In this document: piece after piece, positions 1-10,299 of the stretch
Position numbering within the stretch: the first letter of the stretch is position 1
Layout of the letters: each line of letters begins with the position of its first letter
Assembly (NCBI GenBank): GCA_010909165.1
Contig: MU008240.1
Span: 1 to 49,750, forward strand
Length of the DNA stretch: 49,750 nt
Origin: Anthoceros angustus
Taxonomy: Eukaryota > Streptophyta > Anthocerotopsida > Anthocerotales > Anthocerotaceae
Direction of reading: 5' to 3'
Notes under the pieces: generated by a model
Database searches by the model: none
What the model was told of the DNA's origin: nothing
What the model saw: only the letters and a program-made list of their open reading frames with translations
Made by a program: the position numbers and the translations under genes

Positions 1-54
1 GATGTGTGCCACGTGGCCCTTTCTCACCGTTGATGTTAGTTTCCTAATTTCCTT

Positions 55-660
55 ATACTAAAATACCATTTCCTATTTTCTAATTCTGAAAATTAGCCTC
101 TAATTTCTTAATTACCTATTTTGGCCTATTTATCTAGTCCACTAAAGACCCTATATATAGCAAGCCTATCACCTAAAACATAAGCTACTTTCCTTAGCAA
201 CCTATCTCCTACGTGGTAGGACATCCTCCTACCATGGTGGCGTTTTCCCTTTCTCCTACCACGGTGGGAGTTACTCTGGTGGGATACCTTCCTACCCTCT
301 CCTACCATGGTAGGAACTATTCCTACGGTAGGTGATCAAAACACTAGCGAGGTCATTCTCCTACGGTGGTAGGATCTCTCCTACCCTCGTCTACCATGGT
401 AGGAGTTTCTCCTCGGTGGTAGGACACCTCCTACCACTCATGTAGGTTACCTTTTCTCCTCACGGAAGGTCGTTTTGACCCGTTTCTTTTCCACATATCC
501 TCTTTGCCTTCCAGGCATGGTCCTACAACTCCCGCTCAAAAGGAGCAAAAATTTCCTTGCATGTCTTCACCAAACCATTTCTAGCAAAAGAGTGTGGGCC
601 CGTTTCAAAACAAACTCATTTAAGCTTGTTGCCCAAACTTTTTCGTTCCACAATGACCCT
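55..660. repeat. LTR-like repeat unit, first copy
   Basis: An AT-rich segment with a TATA-like CTATATATAG at 151-160 is followed by CTCCTACC palindromes and then by a stretch (about 455-650) that is recognisable again at 1620-1820. Shared landmarks are GTCGTTTTGACCCGTT, ATATCCTCTT, CCTACAACTCC and GTTGCCCAAACTTT. A TATA-like box before a pyrimidine-rich tract suits the U3/R part of an LTR on the plus strand, but I cannot fix ends, a TSD or a primer-binding site. It could equally be a dispersed non-LTR repeat. No credible gene lies in it. Confidence 0.4.
195..450. repeat. cluster of CTCCTACC-type palindromes
   Basis: About a dozen half- or whole palindromes of the form TCCTACCATGGTAGGA occur here. 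The perfect 16-bp palindrome lies at 300-315, and a 12-bp perfect core (CTACCATGGTAG) at 391-402. The same motif recurs at 13549-13640, 14891-15045 and about 17260-17400, always in pyrimidine-rich plus-strand DNA. Each unit could form a short hairpin. Function unknown; most simply a hallmark of one repeat family. Confidence 0.6.
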
Positions 661-1339
661 ATGCCTGCCTTTTCTCTCCTCTCGAGGAGGAACCTTTGGC
701 GGCTCCTTCCTGCCTTTTCACTTCGAGGCATGGCGGCGCCTTCCTTTCCAAGTGTTTCGAGGAGTGGAAGAGATTATTTCCTAGTTCCAGACACTAGCAA
801 CCTCAGGCTTCGCTCCCAAGTGCTTCTCCTTCTCCAACTAGCAGTTAGGGCCGGTGAAACACCACAGCAGTCAATTCAGTCGGGTTTCTCGGCAGCTGCC
901 GTCGCCCTCTCGCTTCCTCCTTCCGAAGGCGTCTTCGGCAACCCAGCTCTGCGCTCCTCGCTAAGCTTCAATTTAAATTACCGTCACTCTTGGTGCTCCA
1001 TTTCGATGTCGACCCTCCTTGGCATTTTCCAGCAGCTCCTGGTGCTTTTCACGCTCCACAGCAACTGCCTCTTCTCCACCTCCTTTTCCTTTTCTTCTTC
1101 GCCAATTGCCCGGGGCTAGGGTTCCTTTCTAGCTTCCAACGCACACACAGTCCGTCCCCTTCTCGCGCGCCGCCTTCCTTCCTCTGGCGATGATGGCGAT
1201 GGCAGACTTCCTTCTCCCCTCTTGCGTTTACGCTCCAGCTCCAGTCTCGCGAAGTGAAGTTGGCTCAGTTCGAAGGGAAAGTTGGCCCTGCCCAAATTGC
1301 ACTTTGCCCTCTTTGGATCTGCCACACGCACGACCCTAG
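661..1339. other. pyrimidine-rich spacer, no gene recognised
   Basis: This stretch lies between the two LTR-like units. It is rich in C and T on the plus strand. The long open frame at 475-1119 has low-complexity Ser/Leu/Phe content and no recognisable domain, so I do not call a gene. Confidence 0.4.
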
Positions 1340-1830
1340 ATACGGTCTATTATTCCAAAATCCTAATCCTACTTATGCTGCCTATTTCCTATTTTACCTA
1401 CTATCTCTAATTAATCGTTTTTAATTACTTTGTATATTTATTCCCCTATTGAGGAGCATATATAGTGGATATCCCCCTATTCTAATTTCCCTTTTTAGCG
1501 AGATTAGTGACCTACCACGGTGATACGACTTACATGATGATACGCTTTCTTTCTCAACTCTGGCGTAGTGTGGCGACCTACGGTGATGCTGCCGACTACC
1601 TCGAACCATTACGCGCCTTGCACGGGGAGTCGTTTTGACCCGTTCTTCTTCTTGGGATATCCTCTTAGCCTTCTAACAATATCCTACAACTCCAGCTTCA
1701 GATTCTCGAGAAAATTTCTGGCATGCTCTTCTTCAATCGTTCCTAGCCAAAAAAAAAATCAAACTTGGTGGTCTTACGGCTTCTTTGGGCTGGTTGCCCA
1801 AACTTTGCGTTCCTCACCCATGTAACGATT
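1340..1830. repeat. LTR-like repeat unit, second copy
   Basis: This is a diverged copy of the unit at 55-660: AT-rich start, TATA-like GCATATATAG near 1457, a shortened palindrome zone (CCTACCACGGTG near 1513), then the shared block at 1620-1820. Both copies point the same way, about 1.2 kb apart. They could be the two LTRs of a much-shortened element or two tandem insertions. Boundaries are approximate. Confidence 0.4.
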
Positions 1831-1840
1831 GCGCTGGCGT

Positions 1841-2400
1841 CTCATGGTGCCCCATTGCTTTCGCACAAGTCGCACCGAGGCCAGTGAGGCTGTCTGCGCG
1901 CACAAGTCGCAGCGCCTTCAGGGTGCCATGTGACCCGATCTTGCGCAGGCGCGCCTTGGCGTTGATGGGTCGGTGCACAAAGGCGCGCGCTTTATGCCCC
2001 CGGTCGCTGCTGAGGTCTATAACCCGGTCACGCAGCGCCTTTGAGAAGTAACCCGGTCGCCGAGGTCACCTCAACACCAGGTGCAAGCCCAATTGCGGCC
2101 TTTGGGGTCTGCTCACCAGTGCAAGCCCAGTGCAGCGCCGCGGGGTCACGATGCAGGCGCTGAGCCCTTGAGTGCCATGTGACCCCATGCGCGCCCTTGT
2201 GCGCGCCCTGGTGCATCTCCAAGCACCTGGTATAGGACATGGTGTCATCAGAAAAAAACTTGGGAAGCTCAGATCATCCTGGTCCACATACCTTGTCACT
2301 TTTCATCTGCGTCCAGTCCACTGCGCAGGTCTTGAGTATTGCATTGCCTTGGAATCAGCTTGTCCGCACTTAAGACCAGCAGGCGATGACAGTTAGAATT
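1841..2400. other. GC-rich low-copy-looking segment, no gene recognised
   Basis: The segment is rich in GCGC, GTGACCC and GGTGCA words with internal near-repeats, for example GCCATGTGACCC at about 1926 and 2175 and several variants of GTGCAAGCCCA around 2080-2130. Overlapping open frames on both strands share no recognisable domain. It is probably transposon-derived. Confidence 0.35.
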
Positions 2401-2429
2401 CTTCAAAAAGAACTTCTCCTTCATTGTGC

Positions 2430-3221
2430 ATATTAGAAGCTTCATTCTGAATTGCGACCGGACTTCATACTTCCAAGCCCATAGAATGTACCCAACTACA
2501 ATCTTCTACGTCCTCAATGCATCCATATACCCGTTCACCCAGAGCGCCGGAATAGGATCCAAATTCTGTTGGGTGGAGTCAGTTCCTTCTTCATGGATGC
2601 ACCATTCCTTGTCCGGGAGCCCCTGTTCTGATAGATCTGTACAAATTGCATTCAACACATTCTTCTCAACTGTAGTGAAAGGATTCTCCAAAGTGGTCCC
2701 TGGCACAATCCCGATATCATCGAACAATGTTGATGCGACATCGTCGGTAGCCTGATGCTCCCTTGGTTTACTGGGCCTTGTTGTGATGTCCCTTGGGAAG
2801 GCCCACTCTTCCCATCTGCTGCTCCTTGTGGTAGCAGTCGACTTCTGGTGTAGTGCGGATGTTGGTTGGTCATGACCACCACCCACAATCTTTGCCTCTT
2901 AGTTTCCGGAAGCTTCGTTCGACATTGACTTACATTGCTTTTGCGTTTTGGAGAGTTTGGGCTGTGGTGGAGGTTCAACCAAGTTGGCGTGTTTTGCACT
3001 TGCGATGGGATGGACATGTACATCAGAAGATGCACCACGTGAAGCATTAGAAATCGGAGCAAATCTGAGACCAAGGAAAACAAGGAAGGTTGAAGGTGTC
3101 TTGGTTTCATGGAACAAGCCAAATTATGGAGCAACAAACTGCTATTTGGGTTCTCTTTATATAGTATAAAGCGGACAGCCAACTCTTCTTGATAAGCCCA
3201 TAGCCGTTGCCTTCTGATCAA
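2430..3221 (-). pseudogene. unidentified ORF fragments, minus strand
   Basis: Overlapping minus-strand open frames run from 3221 to 2506 (189 aa and 126 aa, in different frames). The 126-aa frame has balanced composition and ends in a stretch containing EKNVLNAICTDLSEQGLPDKE and a Trp-rich tail (around 2510-2650), which looks more protein-like than the surroundings. I recognise no family. Continuation needs frame changes, so it is either a decayed transposon protein or an intron-split gene fragment. The plus-strand frames look like shadows. Confidence 0.25.
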
Positions 3222-3229
3222 AGTCTACC

Positions 3230-4480
3230 AGCACTTTGCCTAACCCTCATGGCTTTCTCAAGCGGACCCAAGCTGCTGCCTCAAATCGGTCCCCAAGCCT
3301 TGCCTCAAGCGGTCCCATGCCTACCAAAAAGCGGTCCCCGGCTTCACCTTAGCGAGACCCTCAACTACACGCCACGCGAACCTTAGGCTGCTGTCACAAT
3401 CAAACACCAAGGATGCACCACAAGCAACCACAGCTGCGGCCTGGCCGCGCACCAAAGTGCACACCACAAAACAACGGCGCCTGCACCAAGCGCACCGGCC
3501 GACTGCCCGGCGCACACACACACGAGTTGGGTGCACACACAGTGGCGAGGCTTCACTCGGATCTTGAATGTAGGTGACTCCACGCCCGTCGCGGATGCTG
3601 CGGCGCTCTTGCTCAGCCGCGAGCTGCCATAATCCTTGCACTCTTGCTGCGCCTTCGGCAGGCGCGCGATCACCACCGTCACTTGGGCGCTCGGCTGCCT
3701 CAAACCCGCAATCCGTATCGCTCTCGAAACATAAAGCGGCGCTCTGTGGGTTCCGACTTTCCAAGCGCTTGTTTCGAGGCTGCAATCTTGCGCAGATAAC
3801 CAGCTTGCTAACAGTGGTTAACTAACTGAGTTGAAGGTTAAGTCTAGGTTTAGATTATAGCCCTTATTTCAAGCGAGCGTTTGGTAATTAATATTGGCGG
3901 CTACTATAGCAGTTAAACCTTCCACCATAATCATGTATGGATATTTTAAGGTTCAAACCCGGATGGACAAGCTGCATACTCTTCTTCCTCTCGAGTTGCT
4001 TGACATTTTGTTGCAGTTTGAAGGCTAAAATGCCGCGCTTCTCCAACCTACTCTTGCGGTCGCGGGTCGGTGGAAGGCCATAGCGGCGATGGGCGAGTCT
4101 GGCGATAATGTATCACGCATGGATGTTTTGCGGTGGCGCCGCCTTCGTGTGCGTGCGTCGCGGAAGGTGGAGAAGGTGACGATCATGGACACCACTCCGA
4201 GGCATGGAAGGCATCGGAAGGTCTCTATCATCGATACAACTCCCGTTGGAGAAGGAGAGGATGTAGGCCAAGCATTGAGACCACGCCAATTCAGGATTAG
4301 GAGCAGGGGCGAAGATGGAGAGCGGACGGTGTGTTTCTTCATCGCTCTATGGAGGAGGTGGGGAATGATGGTACTGAATTATACGAGGCGAATGCGGGCG
4401 AGAGAACACCGCAGCGTAGCATCCGGTAGAGCCATTCACAGAAACGTCGATTGAACCTTGCCCGGTGAAGCGTAGACATT
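3230..4480. other. no recognisable gene
   Basis: The segment 3230-3800 repeats words such as AAGCGGTCCC and AAGCCTTGCCTCAAGC and has an Arg/Ala/Cys-rich minus frame of 154 aa that looks compositional. The segment 3800-4480 includes a 121-aa plus frame (4089-4454) rich in Arg with two near-repeated peptide pieces (IMDTTPRHGRHRKV and IIDTTPVGEGEDV). No known domain is seen. It lies just upstream of the transposase-like fragment and might be its decayed 5' part. Confidence 0.3.
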
Positions 4481-4710
4481 ATTCAAGCGGAGAATGAAGA
4501 GGACCATGAGTCTTTGCAGGAAATCTGAGCATGGTCTTCACATTGTAGCGTTCAGTTGTTTCTTTGCAATTGGGAAAGAAGAATATAGAGCACGAGTATC
4601 GCTTCTTGGGAATGCCTCGAGAACAACAGGAAATATATTTGCAAGGATTGCTCAAGGTAGAATAATCAAACTCTTGGTGAAATGTTCTCAATTTTCTCAC
4701 GGGAGGCAAG

Positions 4711-5160
4711 TTGCAATGTTGTGTCACAGTTTGGGAAAAGTGTTACGCATTGGATGGCGAAGGTATGAACATACGAAGCAGTACTAACAAACACACCATG
4801 GTCATCGAATTGAAGTTCCAAGGCATGGCGAAGATTATGTTGGAATGCATTGCTTGGATGGAAAAGTTTTTCAAGCTAACAGCTGAACGAATGCCCAATG
4901 TTTCTATTTTCAACTTGCCAGATTCATATACCAAAGGAGAGATATTCCAAGACTACAAACGGGAGGTTTCAAGAGTTGGCTTGACTAACGTCTCTCATTC
5001 TCACTTCTGTGCCTTATGGAAGAAACATTTTCCAAAAGTGAAGATACCAAAGTGTAGCCGTTTTTCAAAATGCGTCCAATGCGAAACGTTGAAGACATCC
5101 ATCGAGATGACCGGCAATCGACAAGACCAAGGTATTTCATTTACCGAGTTTTGTCTCTAA
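4711..5160 (+). pseudogene. DUF7869-type transposase-like protein, fragment
   Basis: A 149-aa open frame whose second half is well conserved in character. It reads WMEKFFKLTAERMPN, then FNLPDSYTKGEIFQDY, then a segment with LWKKHFPKVKIPKCSRFSKC and a C-x2-C pair (CVQC). From memory, this order (aromatic WM-F block, LP block, W-HFP-KIPK-RFSKC-C) is that of a large, poorly characterised eukaryotic family that carries a DUF7869 domain further downstream and is often found in repeats. The downstream part is absent: the frame stops at 5160 and I see no continuation. Upstream frames (4494-4787) may hold a frameshifted N-terminal part. The family assignment is from pattern memory; a protein search would settle it. 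Confidence 0.5.
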
Positions 5161-5600
5161 CTTCTATGGGTGGAGAGCACTCCAACTCCTCGGCACTTGT
5201 GCGCCTCACCCGACTGTCTTGTGTGCGCCTTGAAAGAATCGCCCGCGTGCGCCCACCCACCGGCGAATCCCAAGGTGGGGAAACGCCATATCTTCCTCTT
5301 GCTATTTACGATCCTTAGCGGCTGCGGAGAGCGATGACGCCGTCATCCAGGAGACGGAAGACAACATTCACCAAACTAGCTAAAAATATACACCATTGTC
5401 ATGTGTTGGAGACTGTTTAGATGTAAGTGCGCGCACAAGTTTGTCCACAAATACCGTGTCCAGTCTGAAGGAAAAAGCTGATCGTGAATGAGACTATATG
5501 GTTTTCCCTCGTACTTCCGATGTACAATGTGACATATCGTGTATCGCAACAATAATTGAAATGTTTGCGGGTGACATGTCCGGGGAGAAATACCAAAAAG
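5161..5600. other. no recognisable gene
   Basis: Mixed sequence between the transposase-like fragment and copia A. No frame shows a domain, and the copia pol expected downstream of the protease (minus strand) cannot be followed here, so copia A appears truncated near 5.6 kb. Confidence 0.4.
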
Positions 5601-5683
5601 GTTGATTCGGTGCAGTTTCCGGCGTGTGCAAAAGTCCGGTCGAAGCGTCCAGGTGTGCCAAAAGGGGTTCGGAGAAACCCTTT

Positions 5684-6940
5684 CTAAGCAGTATTTAAGC
5701 GGCTTACATCCACTCCACGCGCATCACCAACATAAACTAATTGAGGGTTTTTTTGCTTGTGATAAGTGGAGAAGAGCTGCCTGTTGTTGCAAATATGTGC
5801 CGTTGCTCCAGAGTCAACAAACCACGTGGAAGTGATCTCATGGAAAGAGGTCAGGCAAACTGTAAGTACAGAACTGCTACTCTTGTGTGTCAAATGAGAC
5901 TGCTGTCCATTGGATTTAGAATCCTTTGCTGTAACGTGAGCTTCAGGCCTTGCTTCCTTCTTAGGCTCACCTTGCTTCTTTTTCCTGCAGTCACGTTCCC
6001 AGTGACCCGGAATTTGGCACCAGTTACATCTCCCTTGGCGCTTAACAGATGGGGAAGAAGAAGTGTTACTCTGTCCACTGTTAGGTGAGAACTTCTTATT
6101 CTTTATTTTCCCCTTCCGGGGTCCTTTTGCTCTTGCAGCATAGAGGACCTTTTCATTGCGACCTGACTTATGTCAACTCTGCTCCTCTTGTAGAAGAGCA
6201 CCGACAACCTCATTAAGGCTAATGGTCGAAGGTTGTCCAGTAGCAACGGCTTTATAGGAGTCTCTAAGAGCAGCATTCTGACTAGACACAAAATTCTGAT
6301 ACGAAGAACGAAGGCTGGACAAAAGTTGGGCAGTCACATCCACCTCAGTCATACGGCTACCTAACGCGGCAAGCTGAGCCCGCAGGTACCGTAACTTGGT
6401 GACATGAGCCCCAACAAGGTCCCCTTCCTTCATCCGCAATCCAAAGAATTCATTACGTGTAGCAACAAGAGTAAGAATGTTCTGCACCTGATATGTGTCT
6501 ACCAGTTGTTTCCAGACCTCAGCTGCAGTGTCTAGAAACTCCACTTCTGTAACAGTGGTTTCATCTAATCCCAATAAGAGAATGGCAAACGCAACTTCAT
6601 TGCCCTTCTTCCACTTGTCTTTTTCATTTTGTGTAGGACCTGTTCCTCCAGAAAGAACCACAACCTGAGAGGGATCAGGCAATGATCCATCGACATATTC
6701 CCAAACATCACGGGCATTCAGAGTATCCTTCATTCTGGCTCGCCAGCTCTCAAACCGGGTAGGTTTTCCATCAAACCTATCCTTTTCTTTAAACTCACCA
6801 GAGTAAGAAGAGAAAGGAGAAGTGAGCGAAGAGGCTAAGATGGTTGCTAGATGTGGTGAGGACACATATGAGAGCCAAAGAGCATTCAGTGGGTCAAAGT
6901 TCATGACAAGGGAAGGCTGTCTAGAGCAAAAGGTGGGCAC
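5684..6940 (-). pseudogene. copia A Gag-protease polyprotein with one internal stop
   Basis: The Gag part (6940-6173, 255 aa) begins MPTFCSRQPS and carries a UBN2/copia-Gag type core: a WRARMKD block, DVWEYVDGSLPDP, a WKKGNEVAFAILLLGL helix, an AAEVWKQLVDTYQ block and the helix ending LSSLRSSYQNFV. The frame then meets TGA at 6175-6173 and continues in the same frame. A basic linker leads to a CCHC zinc knuckle (C-x2-C-x4-H-x4-C, 6028-5987) and then the aspartic protease site WFVDSGATAHI, typical of copia. The TGA may come from C-to-T change of a CGA codon, which fits methylated CpG decay. Copia elements normally make Gag and Pol as one polyprotein. The frame ends at 5684, soon after the protease motif. 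Confidence 0.85.
5987..6028 (-). other. CCHC zinc knuckle of copia A Gag
   Basis: The frame reads CNWCQIPGHWERDC, an exact C-x2-C-x4-H-x4-C nucleic-acid-binding knuckle. It is preceded by a Lys/Ser-rich linker and followed by RKKK. It ties the Gag core to the protease in the same frame. Confidence 0.9.
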
Positions 6941-7269
6941 TCCATGAACAGTCGTGTAAGTTTTATGGCGAAACTACAGACTGATTCAAAACGAGGTGGC
7001 TAAGCTAGACTAACCTAAAAGAAATTCATGTGAACTGTGACTAAAAAACGGTTCAGTAACCTAATGCTCAGGAGGTGGAGAACTCAAGGGGCGTTTTGAT
7101 CAGTGGCACATAGAAGAAAACCAGCAACACTTGTACACCTTGAGGCTCCAGCCAACTGACACCTTGATCAGGGGTGTCGGTTGAGAGCTTGAAGGTGCAG
7201 GCTATGGCCCCTGGTGACAGTTGAAATCTGCGCCTTGAAACTTCACTGTGATCCTCTGCACGCTCTCTC
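6941..7269. other. copia A leader between pre-gag ORF and Gag
   Basis: A spacer of about 330 bases on the minus strand. The small minus frame at 7068-7292 has no domain. Nothing else is supported here. Confidence 0.4.
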
Positions 7270-7767
7270 TCAAGTTGGGATGAGAGAATCAAGGTATGGC
7301 ACTACGAGTTGAGCTAGAACATTGATGAGTTGATCTTGAAGAGACAATCTTGCAACACTCTCAGATAAGAATTGCAGCTCTCTTGAAAGAAGATCAATTC
7401 GTCCAGAAACTTCAGTGAAACAAACAGATTGCTGAGAGGAATATTGATGCAACAGATCCTCTAAATGTCTGCTGCGAGTGCAGCAACAAGGATGCTGTGA
7501 AGAATTCCTCAATGAGGAGTGCTGAAATCTTTCCAAGTTTCGAATTGAGTGCTGAAGTATCTGTGAGTTGCCTGTGTTCATCAGATTAAACGCATCCAGT
7601 AAAGATGAATGCCTCCCCTGTTGGTCAAATGGAACTTGTTCAAGAAATAGATTCGACCGCCTGGCCTGTTCCCTTAGTGCACTTGAAGGGTTTGACTGAT
7701 GCCTCCAAAATGTATTGCAGGAGTTCGCCCAAGTCGTACGAGGTCGACCCCTGCGAGGCATCTTCAA
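7270..7767 (-). CDS. extra pre-gag ORF of copia A
   Basis: A 165-aa open frame lies between the primer-binding site and Gag, in the same direction. It starts MKMPRRGRPRTTW, with an AT-hook-like RGRPR. The middle is rich in Ser, Gln and His with a CCC run, and it ends in a leucine-rich amphipathic stretch (about residues 130-162, containing RELQFLSESVARLSL and LINVLAQLVVPYL) that suggests a helical or coiled-coil oligomerisation segment. Standard copia elements have no ORF here. Copia C (40.1-40.6 kb) has an open frame at the same place with a similar heptad-like tail. No known domain; it may be an N-terminal Gag extension separated by frame decay rather than a separate protein. Confidence 0.45.
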   Translation of the reverse strand: MKMPRRGRPRTTWANSCNTFWRHQSNPSSALREQARRSNLFLEQVPFDQQGRHSSLLDAFNLMNTGNSQILQHSIRNLERFQHSSLRNSSQHPCCCTRSRHLEDLLHQYSSQQSVCFTEVSGRIDLLSRELQFLSESVARLSLQDQLINVLAQLVVPYLDSLIPT

Positions 7768-8011
7768 ATTGTATACCTAAATCAAGTGCATATGCATTAT
7801 AGGCTAGATTACAAGTCATTCTAAGAAATGACAGTACATCCTAGTTTCACTAGACTGACATGTTGTAAGTGAGTGGCGGAACGAGGACTCCAACATAGCT
7901 CAGCCTTTTTTTTAAAGATAAAGACTGATTTTTTTTTTGTTGAAATCTCCGTTTCGCTAGTTGCGTACAATCATTCAGCTAGTAACTAGCATGGATTATG
8001 CAGCAGAAGTC
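7768..8011. other. copia A 5' untranslated leader
   Basis: T-rich leader between the primer-binding site and the pre-gag ORF. It contains poly-T runs near 7906 and 7930. No gene. Confidence 0.4.
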
Positions 8012-8029
8012 TCAGAGCATCGTTTTTAT

Positions 8030-8041
8030 GCTCTGATACCA
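8030..8041 (-). other. tRNA-iMet primer-binding site of copia A
   Basis: The minus strand reads TGGTATCAGAGC directly after an LTR ending in CA (plus-strand T8042 and G8043). This is the usual plant copia primer-binding site, complementary to the 3' end of initiator tRNA-Met. It fixes the inner end of the 5' LTR and the minus orientation of the element. It overlaps one arm of a perfect 9-bp hairpin (8012-8036). Confidence 0.9.
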
Positions 8042-8160
8042 TGTAAATATATGAATAGACCTTGAGACACTTAGAGAGAACAAAGTGTACAAGAGTGAAT
8101 TAATTAAATGAAGAACAAAATTTGTCTTATATACAAAAGTCATTGTCTTAACCCTGAGTT
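8042..8160 (-). repeat. 5' LTR of copia A (inner part)
   Basis: The minus strand shows TTTTGTATATAAGAC (TATA-like) about 90 bases before the primer-binding site, then a T-rich tract with TGTTCTCTC, then TTTACA, ending in CA. This fits U3/R/U5 of a short copia LTR. I cannot find its outer end or a second copy, so the 8160 limit is a guess. Confidence 0.6.
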
Positions 8161-8879
8161 GGGGAATCGTGGGTGGGCCTGCGTGGCCACGGACCTCCGC
8201 CGTTGTTCAACTAGGCCTCTCCGTCCGGGCTCCGCCGCCCCTCGAGATTCCGGCCCGGTCTCCGCGTGCTCGAGTGCATCCAGAAGCGTGGTCCCATCAT
8301 GCAGAGGAACAAGGGTCCACTGATGCAAATCACGCATATGCACACCACCACACGTTAGGGTCGTCACGGGACTGGATCGATCTCTCAAAGTTGTCTTGCA
8401 CTTTCGGTGACTCAGGACTCGCGCTAACGACGGACACCCAAGGGTCTACAAAGGCAGCGATTATCAACCCCAAAGAAGATGCTTTACTAGGCGGCGTCGC
8501 CCTCTTATACTACATACGAGGTGTCTTTGTGCCTCCTATTACGGTGATACCCATTTCGGTGTGCTAACCCAGCCCACTATCTCCCCCATCTTTCCTATCT
8601 TCGTCTCACAGTGGGAATGCCGAGATTCCTCCACAGCGGTGGCCCAATCCCAGCTGCCGGCAGTGGCGCGCAATCGGATGATCCTTGCAATCGACCGGGG
8701 CTCTCCCTCTTCCGAGACTCTGTCGGTGGAGCTCTTGGCGGTGGCACGACCCGCGTGACCACCAAGTCCTCCTCCTCGCCCCTTCGTTGGTGGGTCCACG
8801 CCTGCGGTCCACGAGCGGCTTCTGCACAGGTGGGCGGTGAGGTGATCCTCCTTCACCCTTCCCCACTCCTACGGCCGGA
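8161..8879. other. no recognisable gene
   Basis: GC-rich sequence next to copia A. Overlapping frames on both strands (for example 8169-8567 plus and 8539-8856 minus) have low-complexity Arg/Gly/Ser content and no domain. It may contain the outer end of the copia A LTR. Confidence 0.35.
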
Positions 8880-9115
8880 CAGTGAAGTGTCAGGACCTCG
8901 GGGTTAATCGGCCTCGACTCAGGAGTTCGGACCTCGGTCAGGGCCTCGACTCGATCTGGACCTCAGTCGGCTGGACCTCCGGGAGTTCGGACCTCGAGGT
9001 CAGGGCCTCTCACCGACTCCAGTCAGGACCTCGGGGTCCGGCCTCGACTCAGTCCGGTGACCTCGGTCGAAGCCTCGACTCGGAATCCGGGACTCTCGGT
9101 CGGTCTCATGCCAAA
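8880..9115. repeat. degenerate GGACCTCGG / CCTCGACTC minisatellite
   Basis: Units built from GGACCTCGG, GGGCCTCGACTC and AGTTCGGACCTCGG recur every 20-35 bases with many variants. It gives Arg/Ser/Asp-rich frames on both strands that I treat as compositional. Confidence 0.7.
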
Positions 9116-9199
9116 CCTCACAGGCATCCTTACACGGTCTTTTCGGGGCACGGTTCACCCACCGGGCCTCCTTCCCCTTGGCCCTCTTCTCCCTTGCTC

Positions 9200-10260
9200 T
9201 GCTCGGAGACCCCCTCTCCTTCCTCCCGGACAGTGCGTGACGGACTTACCTCTTATCGGGTGGTGTCCATCGCCTCCTTCTCGCTGGGGCTCTCCTTCTC
9301 ATTGCTGCTCTGGGTCCCCAAACAGGCGCCCTAGAGTTCCAAGTGGCGCACTGTCCCAGGGCCTTAGTCTCTCTCCCTCCTTCCAACTCTTGGTGGCCCT
9401 TCAATGCAGCCGGGGTGAGGCCGACCTTGGCCTTGAGGAGCTCCAGCGTGGTAGTGGCGAGTCAGTCGACTTCTTGGATAGCCTCCTCCACATGGGCGCG
9501 GGCACCGATGTTACCTCCTCAGTGCTGCAGTAATTGGGTGTCTTTGGGTGCTGCTGGGCCATCTCCGTAAGCCGAGTCCACTTGTGGTCTGGGCCCGGAG
9601 TCCAAGGCGGCCAGGCCGCCTCGCCACTCTGCGACCTCTGCTTCTGGCTCCTTGTCTCCTCCTCCCTCTGTCTCTACAGCTCGGCCAACTTATTGGCCAT
9701 GGCGCGACGTTCCCCTTCTGCCTTCCGCCGGACCAGCAACTTCTGCTCCTCCCTCAGAGCTCTCTCCCCGCCGTCCATTCTTGCCTAGAGGGCCACCATA
9801 TCCCTTTCCAGGCGATCCGGCAGCTCCGCCCGGCTCCTGGCTTCCTCCAAGTCCTTCTCCAACTCGGCGATGTCATGCTCCTTATTTCGCCGTCGACTTT
9901 CCTCCGCCCTCCAACAGAGCTGGAGTCGCTCTATCTCCCGCTTGTGGTCCGCGATTCTCCCTTGGAGAATGCGCCGCTCCTCCATATCCTGCAGCTGTGC
10001 TCGGAGGTCTTCCAGCTCTCTGGTGCTGGCCTCCCTCTCTTCTTCACGGCTTGCCCATGCTTGCTCACTGTGCACCTTTCGGCCTTGCGGCTACTCCCGC
10101 CACCTCCCTCCACCGGTTTCGATCTCGTCGGTAGTGGTCCCTGTCTATCTTGGCCGAAGCCTCCGCCTCCCGCGCCCCCTTCACCTATGCCTCCCAGCTT
10201 GGTCTTCTGCCAGCGGTTTCGGGGTCCGCCCTCTCACTTTGCCTTCTTGCCTCCTCTGCC
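9200..10260 (-). pseudogene. coiled-coil, Gag-like ORF remnant
   Basis: The clearest part is a 96-aa frame at 10075-9785, very rich in Glu, Arg and Leu with heptad spacing (REEEREASTRELEDLRAQL, ERDMVAL). Open minus frames continue on both sides after shifts (for example 9780-9660, with LREEQKLLVRRKAEGE). This is a long alpha-helical coiled coil. The plus-strand frames over it (including a 311-aa one at 9548-10483) are its Pro/Ser/Leu-rich mirror. A related coiled coil lies at 14.1-14.5 kb. It sits just downstream of copia B RNase H, so it belongs to a different element. Function unknown; Gag-like is an inference from context. Confidence 0.45.
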
Positions 10261-10299
10261 TCCTCTTGGGCCACTCCTCTCCTCGAATGAAGTGATACT

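Larger units (their letters stand above)
5600..8200 (-). mobile_element. Ty1/copia retrotransposon remnant A
   Basis: On the minus strand, in order, there are an LTR end with a TATA-like box (8042 to at least 8160), a tRNA-iMet primer-binding site (8030-8041), an extra ORF (7767-7270), Gag (6940 onward), a zinc knuckle (6028-5987) and the protease active site (about 5830). Integrase, RT and RNase H should follow below 5684 but are missing, and no 3' LTR is seen. This is a 5' part of an element. Gag through protease is open in one frame except for a single TGA, so it is fairly young compared with the other remnants. Confidence 0.8.

Noticed and set aside
475-1119. 214-aa plus-strand ORF
   Set aside because: Ser/Leu/Phe-rich translation of pyrimidine-rich DNA overlapping LTR-like repeats; no domain.
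3321-3785. 154-aa minus-strand ORF rich in Arg, Ala and Cys
   Set aside because: Composition follows the GC-rich sequence; no motif, splice signal or family resemblance.
8169-8567. 132-aa plus-strand ORF
   Set aside because: GC-rich, no domain, overlapped by equally long minus frames.
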